Source of the DNA: Streptococcus oralis
GTDB lineage: Bacteria; Bacillota; Bacilli; Lactobacillales; Streptococcaceae
Direction: 5' to 3'
Length of the DNA: 64,000 nt
Assembly (NCBI RefSeq): GCF_022749195.1
Contig: NZ_CP094226.1
Coordinates: forward strand, 832,001-896,000
The notes under the pieces are model-generated. The model was not told the origin of the DNA, ran no database searches, and worked only from the letters and a program-made list of their open reading frames with translations. How positions within the stretch are numbered: the stretch's first letter is position 1; the number at the start of each line of letters is the position of its first letter. Of this stretch, positions 52,818 to 62,401 are shown piece after piece. The position numbers and the translations under genes are program-made.

Positions 52818-54536
52818 TTATTTAACAAAGGCATTGATTTCTGCTTCGATGTTGGCAATCTTAGCTTGTGAATCTTCATTGCTTTCACCCACAACAGCAA
52901 TGTAGAATTTGATTTTTGGTTCTGTACCAGAAGGGCGAACTGCAATCCATGAACCGTCAGCAAGTGTGTATTTCAAAACATCACTTGGAGGAGTTGTCAA
53001 GTTTGTAACAGTACCATCAGCAGCAGTAGCAGTTTGAGCCTTGAAGTCTTCTACGACAGTGATAGCTGTTGTGTTCCATTCTTTTGGAGCATTGTTACGG
53101 AACTTAGCCATAATGGCTTTGATTTGTTCAGCTCCATCAACACCAGAAAGGGTAACAGAGATGGTCTTTTCAGCGTAGTAGCCGTATTCTTTGTAGATTT
53201 CTTCGATACCGTCAGCAAGTGTCAAACCACGTGAACGGTAGTAGGCAGCAAGCTCAGCAACGACAAGAACGGCTTGGATAGCATCTTTATCACGTACGAA
53301 TGGCTTAATCAAGTAACCGAAGCTTTCTTCAAATCCCATCATGTAAGTGTGATTGTGTTTTTCTTCAAATTCTTGAATTTTTTCAGCGATAAATTTGAAA
53401 CCTGTCAAAACGTTGAACATGGTTGCGCCGTAACTTTCAGCAATCTTCGTTACCAAGTCAGTTGATACGATGGATTTGCAGAGAGCAGCATTTTCAGGAA
53501 GAGTTCCAGCATTTTTGTGTGCTTCCAAGATGTATTTAGCCATGATAGCGCCGATTTGGTTACCTGAAAGGTTGAGGTAGCTTCCATCTTTTTGAAGGAC
53601 TTCAACACCAACACGGTCAGCATCAGGGTCAGTTGCCACAAGAACATCAGCGCCAACTTGACGACCAAGTTCTTCAGCAAGGGCAAAGGCAGCTTGGCTT
53701 TCTGGGTTTGGAGATTTCACAGTTGAGAAGTCAGGATCTGCAGTTGCTTGTGCTTCAACAACTTGAACAGAATCAAATCCAGCTTGGGCAAGAGCACGAC
53801 GAGCCAACATTTCACCCGTACCATGGAGTGGTGTGTAGACAATCTTCATGTCTTTACCGAATTCTTCAATCAAGGTTGGGTTGATGTTTACGTCTTTAAC
53901 TTCTTTAAGGTATTCTGCATCAACAGCTTCGCCAATGACTTCAATCAAACCAGAAGCTTTTTCAGTTTCCACATCAGCAACTTCCACAGCGAATGGATTT
54001 TCGATAGCACGAATATAAGTAGTCAAAGCGTCTGCATCGTGTGGAGGCATTTGTCCACCGTCTTCTCCGTAAACCTTATAACCATTAAATGGAGCAGGGT
54101 TGTGACTGGCAGTAATCATGATACCTGCGAAACAGTTGAGGTAACGAACTGCAAATGACAGTTCTGGAGTTGGACGGAGGCTTTCAAATACGTAAGATTT
54201 GATACCATGTTTTGCAAGAACTGCAGCAGATTCAAAGGCAAACTCAGGTGAGAAGTGACGGCTATCGTAGGCAATTGCTACACCACGTTCTTTTTCATTT
54301 CCGCCTTTTGACTCAATCAAACGAGCCAAACCTTCGGTGGCTTGACGAACAACATAGATATTGATGCGGTTTGTACCAGCACCGATCAAACCACGCATAC
54401 CAGCAGTACCAAATTCAAGATTGGTATAAAAGGCATCTTCCTTAGTTTTTTCGTCCATATTTTCTAAATCTTGACGAAGGTAGTCTGGAAGGTTAGCAAA
54501 ATCGACCCATTTTTGATAATTTTCTTGGTAAGTCAT
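52818..54536 (-). CDS. pgm: Phosphoglucomutase / phosphomannomutase
   Basis: A 572-aa alpha-D-phosphohexomutase converting glucose-6-P and glucose-1-P, which feeds UDP-glucose, capsule and glycolipid synthesis. The catalytic phosphoserine is in GIMITASHNPAPFNGYKVYG (near residue 146), the metal loop is DPDADRVGVEV (near residue 305), the sugar-binding motif is GFEESFGYL and the phosphate-binding loop is VRPSGTEPKIKFY. The start at 54536 has AAAGGAG 7 nt upstream. A cre-like site lies in its promoter. Confidence 0.95.
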   Translation of the reverse strand: MTYQENYQKWVDFANLPDYLRQDLENMDEKTKEDAFYTNLEFGTAGMRGLIGAGTNRINIYVVRQATEGLARLIESKGGNEKERGVAIAYDSRHFSPEFAFESAAVLAKHGIKSYVFESLRPTPELSFAVRYLNCFAGIMITASHNPAPFNGYKVYGEDGGQMPPHDADALTTYIRAIENPFAVEVADVETEKASGLIEVIGEAVDAEYLKEVKDVNINPTLIEEFGKDMKIVYTPLHGTGEMLARRALAQAGFDSVQVVEAQATADPDFSTVKSPNPESQAAFALAEELGRQVGADVLVATDPDADRVGVEVLQKDGSYLNLSGNQIGAIMAKYILEAHKNAGTLPENAALCKSIVSTDLVTKIAESYGATMFNVLTGFKFIAEKIQEFEEKHNHTYMMGFEESFGYLIKPFVRDKDAIQAVLVVAELAAYYRSRGLTLADGIEEIYKEYGYYAEKTISVTLSGVDGAEQIKAIMAKFRNNAPKEWNTTAITVVEDFKAQTATAADGTVTNLTTPPSDVLKYTLADGSWIAVRPSGTEPKIKFYIAVVGESNEDSQAKIANIEAEINAFVK

Positions 54537-54554
54537 AGAGTGTCTCCTTTGTTT

Positions 54555-54582
54555 ATTTGCTTTAATCGCTTTCATTATATCA
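54555..54582 (-). promoter_or_regulatory. pgm promoter with cre-like sequence
   Basis: On the minus strand an extended -10 (TGaTATAAT) is followed directly by ATGAAAGCGATTAAA, which matches the CcpA cre consensus WTGNAANCGNWNNCW except near its right end. The position at the transcription start would fit repression. Confidence 0.45.
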
Positions 54583-54593
54583 CGATTTGACAT

Positions 54594-54944
54594 TTTAGTA
54601 AAACGTTAGCATAACTTAAAATGTAGGAAATTTACTTTTTCTTTTTTGTGGTTAAATGGTGAGTACTGTGCTTACTTATACTAAGTTAGCGATGAAAATC
54701 AATTATCTAATTTTTTAAAATATTAAAAGTTTATAGTATTTTTGTGGAATGATTAAATAAAGTAAATCGTCAATATTGTATTCTATTCTTTTTATAAAGA
54801 ATCCTTTAATGTATCAAATGAACAGATAGAAAAATTTAAGTTAAAACTCTATAAATTTAAGATATTTTGAAAATATCTGGTTTCTGTTTTGAATTTTATA
54901 GGGCGTATGGTAAAATATAGTAAATCATTAAAGGAGAATCCATT
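54594..54944 (+). promoter_or_regulatory. Long AT-rich leader region of the lipoprotein gene, with repeats
   Basis: This 351-nt gap has no gene. Near its 3' end are a direct repeat AAATTTAAG (54832-54840 and 54853-54861, 21 bp apart, two helical turns) and a 17-bp palindrome GATATTTTGAAAATATC (54861-54877, 8-bp arms). The -10 TGgTAAAAT is at 54908-54916, giving a leader of about 22 nt with AAAGGAG. The repeats are centred at about -75 and -54, where an activator could bind. I see nothing in 54620-54830 apart from AT-rich sequence. Confidence 0.5.
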
Positions 54945-56099
54945 ATGAAAAAAATTCTTAAGCATTCTGCTTTGCTTTTATCAGCTTTAGCACTTGTTGC
55001 TTGTGGAGCTCAAAAAAAAGCAAGCGACAATGGTACTGCCTCGAACTCAAACTTTGAAGTTTCAGTAAAAGACGGTATGTTTGTATTGCCTAAAGATGAA
55101 GATTCATCTTCAAGCTACCTTGCGCTTCAAGTCGAAATCAAGAACAATCGTGATAAACAGTTTAGTTTTACTAGCCAAGATATTACGCTTTATAATGAAA
55201 AAGATGAAAAATTACAACCAATTCAAATCTACGAAAGCGACAGTAAAACTAAATTTATGTCATATGGTGATAGTCTTTCTAAAGGAAAGAGCGTTGCTGG
55301 TTATGTAGTATATGAAGTCGACAAGAACGCTAAGTATGAACTCCACTTCGCACCTAGCTTTTACGATGACATCAAAGAAAATTCTAAAAAGAATAACGAT
55401 GTAGCAATCAAGGTGGATCCAAGTCAGTATGAAGACAATATTGATGAAGCGAAAGATGTAATGAAAAAATATGTCGATGCTGTTTACCTTAATGGGGAAA
55501 GTTCTGGTGGTGGAACGAACCTAAGTGCTACTGATAATAAGTCACAAGTTGTTGCGCTTGCTGATGATAAAAAATCTTCTGATAATAGTGCTGAATTCAC
55601 AAACGATGCGAAAGTTGATAAAGAAGAGTTTATCAAGAAATTTACAGAGTCATTCGGAAAAGGTTTCTATAACTACAAACCTTCTGATTCAGAACTTAGA
55701 ACATTCGCAGATGCCTACATCAAAGCAAATGCTAAGAGAGCAAAAGTTGATTACAAGGTGAAGACATACTTGCCTGATTATGCTGTTGTTTATGTTAGAC
55801 CAGAAACAATCGACTTGGATAACTTGAATGTTCATGAATTGAGTCGTAAATTCTACGAAGAAAACAAAGGTAAATATAGCAACTACTCAGAAGCTATGAA
55901 AGCTGGTGAGAAGTACATTTTAGAAAATGCTCCAAGTCAATTTGATTCAACTCCACTAGACACTAGTGATAACATGAAGAAAGAGGGTTATGAAATTAAA
56001 ATGACCAAGAAAGATGGAAAATGGACCATCGATACCTCTTCTAAAAACTATGAATTGAAAGATATGGCTCGCACATTCCGTGGCGGCATTGGATACTAA
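54945..56099 (+). CDS. DUF5105/DUF4352-type lipoprotein
   Basis: A 384-aa surface lipoprotein. Signal peptide residues 1-19 end in the lipobox LVAC (Cys20). The first domain (about 35-165) is an immunoglobulin-like DUF4352 fold (YLALQVEIKNNRDKQFSFTS), and the second (about 210-384) is a DUF5105-like helical and beta domain. The functions of both are unknown; such proteins are often exported in response to stress. The gene stands alone, with a long regulatory region before it and a terminator after. Confidence 0.87.
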   Translation: MKKILKHSALLLSALALVACGAQKKASDNGTASNSNFEVSVKDGMFVLPKDEDSSSSYLALQVEIKNNRDKQFSFTSQDITLYNEKDEKLQPIQIYESDSKTKFMSYGDSLSKGKSVAGYVVYEVDKNAKYELHFAPSFYDDIKENSKKNNDVAIKVDPSQYEDNIDEAKDVMKKYVDAVYLNGESSGGGTNLSATDNKSQVVALADDKKSSDNSAEFTNDAKVDKEEFIKKFTESFGKGFYNYKPSDSELRTFADAYIKANAKRAKVDYKVKTYLPDYAVVYVRPETIDLDNLNVHELSRKFYEENKGKYSNYSEAMKAGEKYILENAPSQFDSTPLDTSDNMKKEGYEIKMTKKDGKWTIDTSSKNYELKDMARTFRGGIGY

Positions 56100-56103
56100 T
56101 ATA

Positions 56104-56136
56104 AAAGGTTCGGGTTTATGACTCGAACTTTTTTCG
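56104..56136 (+). terminator. Terminator after the lipoprotein gene
   Basis: An imperfect stem (AAAGGTTCGGGT with ACTCGAACTTT) followed by TTTTTTC. Confidence 0.75.
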
Positions 56137-56142
56137 TTGCAA

Positions 56143-56171
56143 TTGTGCAAAAGAGAAAAAGATAGTAAAAT
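56143..56171 (+). promoter_or_regulatory. Promoter giving a probably leaderless ABC-F mRNA
   Basis: -35 TTGTGC (56143-56148), 17-bp spacer, -10 TAAAAT (56166-56171), then 6 nt to ATG 56178. No ribosome site is present at the right distance. Confidence 0.65.
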
Positions 56172-56177
56172 AGAGAT

Positions 56178-58079
56178 ATGATTATTTTACAAGCTAATAA
56201 AATTGAACGATCTTTTGCTGGTGAGGTTCTTTTTGATAATATTAATCTGCAGGTAGATGAACGAGACCGAATTGCTCTTGTTGGGAAAAATGGTGCAGGT
56301 AAGTCTACTCTTTTAAAGATTATGGTTGGAGAAGAGGAGCCAACTAGTGGAGAAATTAATAAGAAAAAAGATATCTCTCTGTCTTACCTAGCCCAAGATA
56401 GCCGTTTTGAGTCTGAAAATACCATCTACGATGAAATGCTTCACGTCTTTGATGACTTGCGTCGGACAGAGACACAACTGCGTCAGATGGAGTTGGAGAT
56501 GGGTGAAAAGTCTGGTGAAGATCTAGATAAACTGATGGCGGATTATGATCGTTTATCAGAGAATTTCCGTCAGGCTGGTGGCTTTACCTACGAAGCTGAT
56601 ATTCGATCGATTTTGAATGGATTCAAGTTTGACGAGTCTATGTGGCAGATGAAAATTGCCGAGCTTTCGGGTGGTCAAAATACCCGTCTGGCACTGGCTA
56701 AAATGCTTCTTGAAAAGCCCAATCTCTTAGTCTTGGACGAGCCAACCAACCACTTGGATATTGAAACCATAGCCTGGCTAGAGAGTTACTTGGTGAACTA
56801 TAGCGGCGCCCTCATTATTGTCAGTCACGACCGTTACTTTTTGGACAAGGTTGCGACTGTTACACTGGATTTGACCAAGCATTCCTTAGATCGTTATGTA
56901 GGCAATTACTCTCGCTTTGTTGAGTTAAAGGAGCAAAAGCTAGCTACTGAGGCAAAAAACTATGAAAAGCAACAAAAGGAAATCGCTGCTCTAGAAGACT
57001 TTGTCAATCGCAATCTAGTCCGAGCTTCAACGACCAAACGTGCTCAATCTCGCCGTAAACAACTAGAAAAAATGGAGCGTTTGGACAAGCCTGAAGCTGG
57101 CAAGAAATCAGCCAATATGACCTTCCAGTCTGAAAAAACGTCAGGAAATGTCGTTTTGACCGTTGAAAATGCGTCTATTGGTTATGATGGGGAAATACTC
57201 TCAGAACCTATCAACCTAGACCTTCGTAAGATGAATGCTGTTGCGATTGTCGGACCAAATGGTATTGGCAAATCAACCTTTATCAAGTCAATAGTAGACC
57301 AGATCCCTTTTATCAAGGGAGAGAGGCGTTTTGGCGCTAATGTGGATGTTGGTTACTATGACCAAACCCAAAGCAAGCTAACACCAAGTAATACGGTTCT
57401 GGATGAACTTTGGAATGATTTTAAACTGACACCAGAAGTTGAAATCCGCAACCGTCTTGGTGCCTTCCTCTTCTCTGGTGATGATGTTAAAAAGTCAGTC
57501 GGAATGCTGTCTGGTGGTGAACGAGCTCGTCTGTTGCTTGCCAAACTTTCAATGGAAAACAACAATTTCTTGATTTTGGACGAGCCGACCAACCACTTGG
57601 ATATTGATAGCAAGGAAGTGTTAGAAAATGCTCTGATTGATTTTGATGGAACCCTTCTTTTTGTCAGCCACGACCGTTACTTTATCAATCGTGTAGCCAC
57701 TCATGTACTGGAATTGTCTGAGAGTGGTTCAACCCTCTACCTTGGAGATTATGACTACTATGTTGATAAAAAGGCTGAAATAGAAGTCAGTCAGACAGAG
57801 GAAGCTTCAATGAGTAATCAAGCAAAAGAAGCAAGTCCATCTAATGACTATCAGGCCCAGAAAGAAAGTCAGAAAGAATCCCGTAAGCTCATGCGCCAAA
57901 TAGAGAGTTTAGAGGCTGAAATAGAAGAGTTAGAAACTAAAAGCCAAGTCATTTCTGAACAAATGCTGGAAACCAACGATGCTGAAAAGCTCATGGAATT
58001 GCAGACTGAACTGGACAAAATCAGCCATCGTCAGGAAGAAGCTATGCTTGAGTGGGAAGGATTATCGGAGCAGGTGTAA
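56178..58079 (+). CDS. ABC-F family ATPase (Uup/YdiF-like)
   Basis: A 633-aa soluble protein with two ABC domains and no membrane part. Domain 1 has GKNGAGKST (near residue 37) and LSGGQNTRLALAKML; domain 2 has GPNGIGKST (near residue 361) and LSGGERARLLLAKLS. Both have the DEPTNHLDI Walker B of ABC-F. The linker (about 240-300) is Lys/Gln-rich, and a C-terminal coiled coil (about 555-630) is typical of the Uup/YdiF branch. ABC-F proteins bind the ribosome and rescue stalled translation; resistance activity cannot be told from sequence. Confidence 0.92.
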   Translation: MIILQANKIERSFAGEVLFDNINLQVDERDRIALVGKNGAGKSTLLKIMVGEEEPTSGEINKKKDISLSYLAQDSRFESENTIYDEMLHVFDDLRRTETQLRQMELEMGEKSGEDLDKLMADYDRLSENFRQAGGFTYEADIRSILNGFKFDESMWQMKIAELSGGQNTRLALAKMLLEKPNLLVLDEPTNHLDIETIAWLESYLVNYSGALIIVSHDRYFLDKVATVTLDLTKHSLDRYVGNYSRFVELKEQKLATEAKNYEKQQKEIAALEDFVNRNLVRASTTKRAQSRRKQLEKMERLDKPEAGKKSANMTFQSEKTSGNVVLTVENASIGYDGEILSEPINLDLRKMNAVAIVGPNGIGKSTFIKSIVDQIPFIKGERRFGANVDVGYYDQTQSKLTPSNTVLDELWNDFKLTPEVEIRNRLGAFLFSGDDVKKSVGMLSGGERARLLLAKLSMENNNFLILDEPTNHLDIDSKEVLENALIDFDGTLLFVSHDRYFINRVATHVLELSESGSTLYLGDYDYYVDKKAEIEVSQTEEASMSNQAKEASPSNDYQAQKESQKESRKLMRQIESLEAEIEELETKSQVISEQMLETNDAEKLMELQTELDKISHRQEEAMLEWEGLSEQV

Positions 58080-58082
58080 GAA

Positions 58083-58946
58083 ATGGAACATCTTGGAAAG
58101 GTATTTCGTGAATTTCGAACAAGTGGGAAGTACTCCTTAAAAGAGGCGGCAGGTGAATCATGTTCAACCTCTCAGTTATCTCGCTTCGAGCTTGGGGAGT
58201 CTGATCTAGCAGTTTCTCGTTTCTTTGAGATTTTGGACAATATTCATGTGACTATTGAAAATTTCATGGACAAGGCTAGAGATTTTCAAAATCATGAACA
58301 TGTTGCCTTGATGGCACAGATTATTCCGCTTTACTACTCAAATAATATTGCAGGTTTTCAAAAGCTTCAAAGAGAACAACTTGAAAAGGCTAAGAGTTCG
58401 ACCAATCCCCTCTATTTTGAGCTGAATTGGATTCTGCTACAAGGTCTGATTTGTCAAAGAGATGCTCATTATACGATGAGTCAGAGTGATTTGGAAAAGG
58501 TAGCAGATTATCTTTTTCAAACAGAAGAATGGACCATGTATGAGTTGATTCTTTTCGGTAACCTCTATACTTTCTACAATGTGGACTATGTGGCTCGGAT
58601 TGGCAGAGAAGTTATGGAGCGAGAAGACTACTACAAGGAAATTGGTCGGCATCGTAAACTTGTTTTGATTTTAGCTCTTAACTGTTACCAGCATTGTTTG
58701 GAAAACCGTACCTTTGCGGATGCGGACTATTTTGAGGGCAATGTAGAGAAGTTGATTGGAAATGGTATCAAGCTTTATGAGCGTAATATCTTCCATTATC
58801 TCAAAGGTTTTGCCCTCTACCAGAGAGACTTGAAAGAAGAGGGTTGTAGTCAGATGCAGGAGGCTATACATATTTTTGATGTGCTTGGACTTCCTGAGCA
58901 AGTGGCTTACTATCAGGAACATTATGAAAAATTTGTAAATGCTTAA
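58083..58946 (+). CDS. Rgg/GadR/MutR-family transcriptional regulator
   Basis: A 287-aa Rgg-type regulator. The N-terminal HTH (about residues 5-60, SLKEAAGESCSTSQLSRFELG) is followed by a TPR-like helical domain (about 70-285). The family includes peptide-sensing members, but I see no short hydrophobic peptide gene next to it. The start is 3 nt after the ABC-F stop, so it may share that transcript. A perfect inverted repeat lies between it and the MFS gene, which is its likely target. Confidence 0.9.
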   Translation: MEHLGKVFREFRTSGKYSLKEAAGESCSTSQLSRFELGESDLAVSRFFEILDNIHVTIENFMDKARDFQNHEHVALMAQIIPLYYSNNIAGFQKLQREQLEKAKSSTNPLYFELNWILLQGLICQRDAHYTMSQSDLEKVADYLFQTEEWTMYELILFGNLYTFYNVDYVARIGREVMEREDYYKEIGRHRKLVLILALNCYQHCLENRTFADADYFEGNVEKLIGNGIKLYERNIFHYLKGFALYQRDLKEEGCSQMQEAIHIFDVLGLPEQVAYYQEHYEKFVNA

Positions 58947-58947
58947 A

Positions 58948-58997
58948 TTTCCCAAATAAGGGAAAAATAAAGAAACTCCTTTCAATTTTGATACAAT
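58948..58997 (+). promoter_or_regulatory. Inverted repeat and promoter of the MFS gene, likely Rgg operator
   Basis: TTTCCC, six nt, GGGAAA (58948-58965) lies upstream of a TACAAT -10 (58992-58997). Its centre is about 47 bp before the predicted start, a typical activator position. Confidence 0.6.
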
Positions 58998-59026
58998 AGT
59001 TTCAAAATTTGAGAGGAGCTTTTTAT

Positions 59027-60205
59027 ATGAATCGACATGCAATCCAGTTGATTAGTCGTGGTGCTATTAATAAGATAGGAAATATGCTCTATGATTATGG
59101 AAACAGTGTTTGGTTGGCATCAATGGGAACGATAGGTCAGACTGTTCTTGGGATTTATCAGATTTCTGAACTCGTCACATCGATTCTGGTCAATCCCTTT
59201 GGCGGAGTGATTTCAGACCGCTTTTCGCGTCGCAAAATTTTGATGACGATGGACTTGATTTGTGGCGTTCTTTGCTTAGCTATTTCTTTCATCAGAAATG
59301 ATAGCTTGATGATTGCTGCCTTGATTTTTGCCAATATTGTTCAGGCGATTGCCTTTGCATTTTCTCGTACAGCCAATAAAGCCATTATAACTGAGGTTGT
59401 AGAGAAAGACGAGATTGTGACCTATAATGCTCGCTTAGAGCTCGTTTTGCAAGTTGTAGGTGTTAGCTCCCCTGTACTTTCTTTCCTCGTTTTACAATTT
59501 GCCAGTCTCCATATGACGCTCGTTTTAGATGCCATTAGTTTTTTCATCGCATTTACCTTAGTAGCTTTCCTCCCCAAAAAAGAGATTCAGGAACAAGAGA
59601 AAAAGACTTTCAGCTGGAAAAATATTTTTTCTGATATGAAGGAAGGACTGGGCTATATTTGGCGCCAGCAAGAGATCTTTTTCCTTTTGTTAGTAGCTTC
59701 CAGTGTTAATTTCTTTTTTGCAGCTTTTGAATTTCTTCTCCCTTTTTCAAATCATCTATACGGGGTAGAAGGAGCTTATGCAAGTATTTTGACTATGGGA
59801 GCTATTGGTTCGATTATCGGAGCTCTTCTAGCTAGTAGAATAAAGGCAAGTGTTTATAATCTTTTGATTCTATTGGCTTTGACTGGAGTTGGAGTTTTTA
59901 TGATGGGGTTACCACTGCCAACTTTTCTTTCCTTTTCTGGAAATTTAGTTTGTGAACTGTTTATGACGATTTTTAATATTCACTTTTTTACTCAGGTGCA
60001 AACCAAGGTTGAGGGGGAATACTTGGGAAGAGTACTAAGCACCATTTTTACCTTAGCCATCCTATTTATGCCGATTGCAAAAGGCTTTATGACGGTGCTA
60101 CCAAGTGTCCATCTCTCTTCTTTTCTGATAATTGGAAGTGGGGTTATCATCCTGTCTTGTTTCTCCCTCATTTACGTGCGAAGTCATTTTAAAAAAGAGT
60201 TATAA
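59027..60205 (+). CDS. Major facilitator superfamily exporter
   Basis: A 392-aa membrane protein with about 12 helices, of the MFS_3 (enterobactin exporter/MefE-like) group. The loop 2-3 motif is FGGVISDRFSRRKILMTMDL (about residues 58-77). The start MNRHAIQLISRG at 59027 has GAGAGGAG 8 nt upstream. It lies 81 nt after the Rgg gene with an inverted repeat between, so it is probably Rgg-controlled. The substrate is unknown; a drug, a peptide or a macrolide-like compound are all possible. Confidence 0.87.
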   Translation: MNRHAIQLISRGAINKIGNMLYDYGNSVWLASMGTIGQTVLGIYQISELVTSILVNPFGGVISDRFSRRKILMTMDLICGVLCLAISFIRNDSLMIAALIFANIVQAIAFAFSRTANKAIITEVVEKDEIVTYNARLELVLQVVGVSSPVLSFLVLQFASLHMTLVLDAISFFIAFTLVAFLPKKEIQEQEKKTFSWKNIFSDMKEGLGYIWRQQEIFFLLLVASSVNFFFAAFEFLLPFSNHLYGVEGAYASILTMGAIGSIIGALLASRIKASVYNLLILLALTGVGVFMMGLPLPTFLSFSGNLVCELFMTIFNIHFFTQVQTKVEGEYLGRVLSTIFTLAILFMPIAKGFMTVLPSVHLSSFLIIGSGVIILSCFSLIYVRSHFKKEL

Positions 60206-60278
60206 TTTCTTTTTTTAGAAAATATTTCACTACGAATCATTTTTCAGCCCTTCTCTATTGTGAGGAGGGCTTGCTTTG

Positions 60279-62252
<1,974 letters not shown>

Positions 62253-62336
62253 AGAATAGTTGAAAACTAGATGTTAGATAGTCTGAAATTATCTCTCCTG
62301 ATGTGTTTTTATATCTATTAGAACTATTCTCTATTG

Positions 62337-62365
62337 TGCTGAAATTCCCGTTAAATTCTTCAGCA
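62337..62365 (+). promoter_or_regulatory. Inverted repeat in the ligA-pulA gap
   Basis: TGCTGAA and TTCAGCA, 15 nt apart, 36 nt before the pulA start. It may be an operator or a weak leader hairpin. No cre site of good quality is seen. Confidence 0.4.
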
Positions 62366-62401
62366 TAACTTAAAAATTAAAATTAGGAATTAGGAAAAGA
62401 A

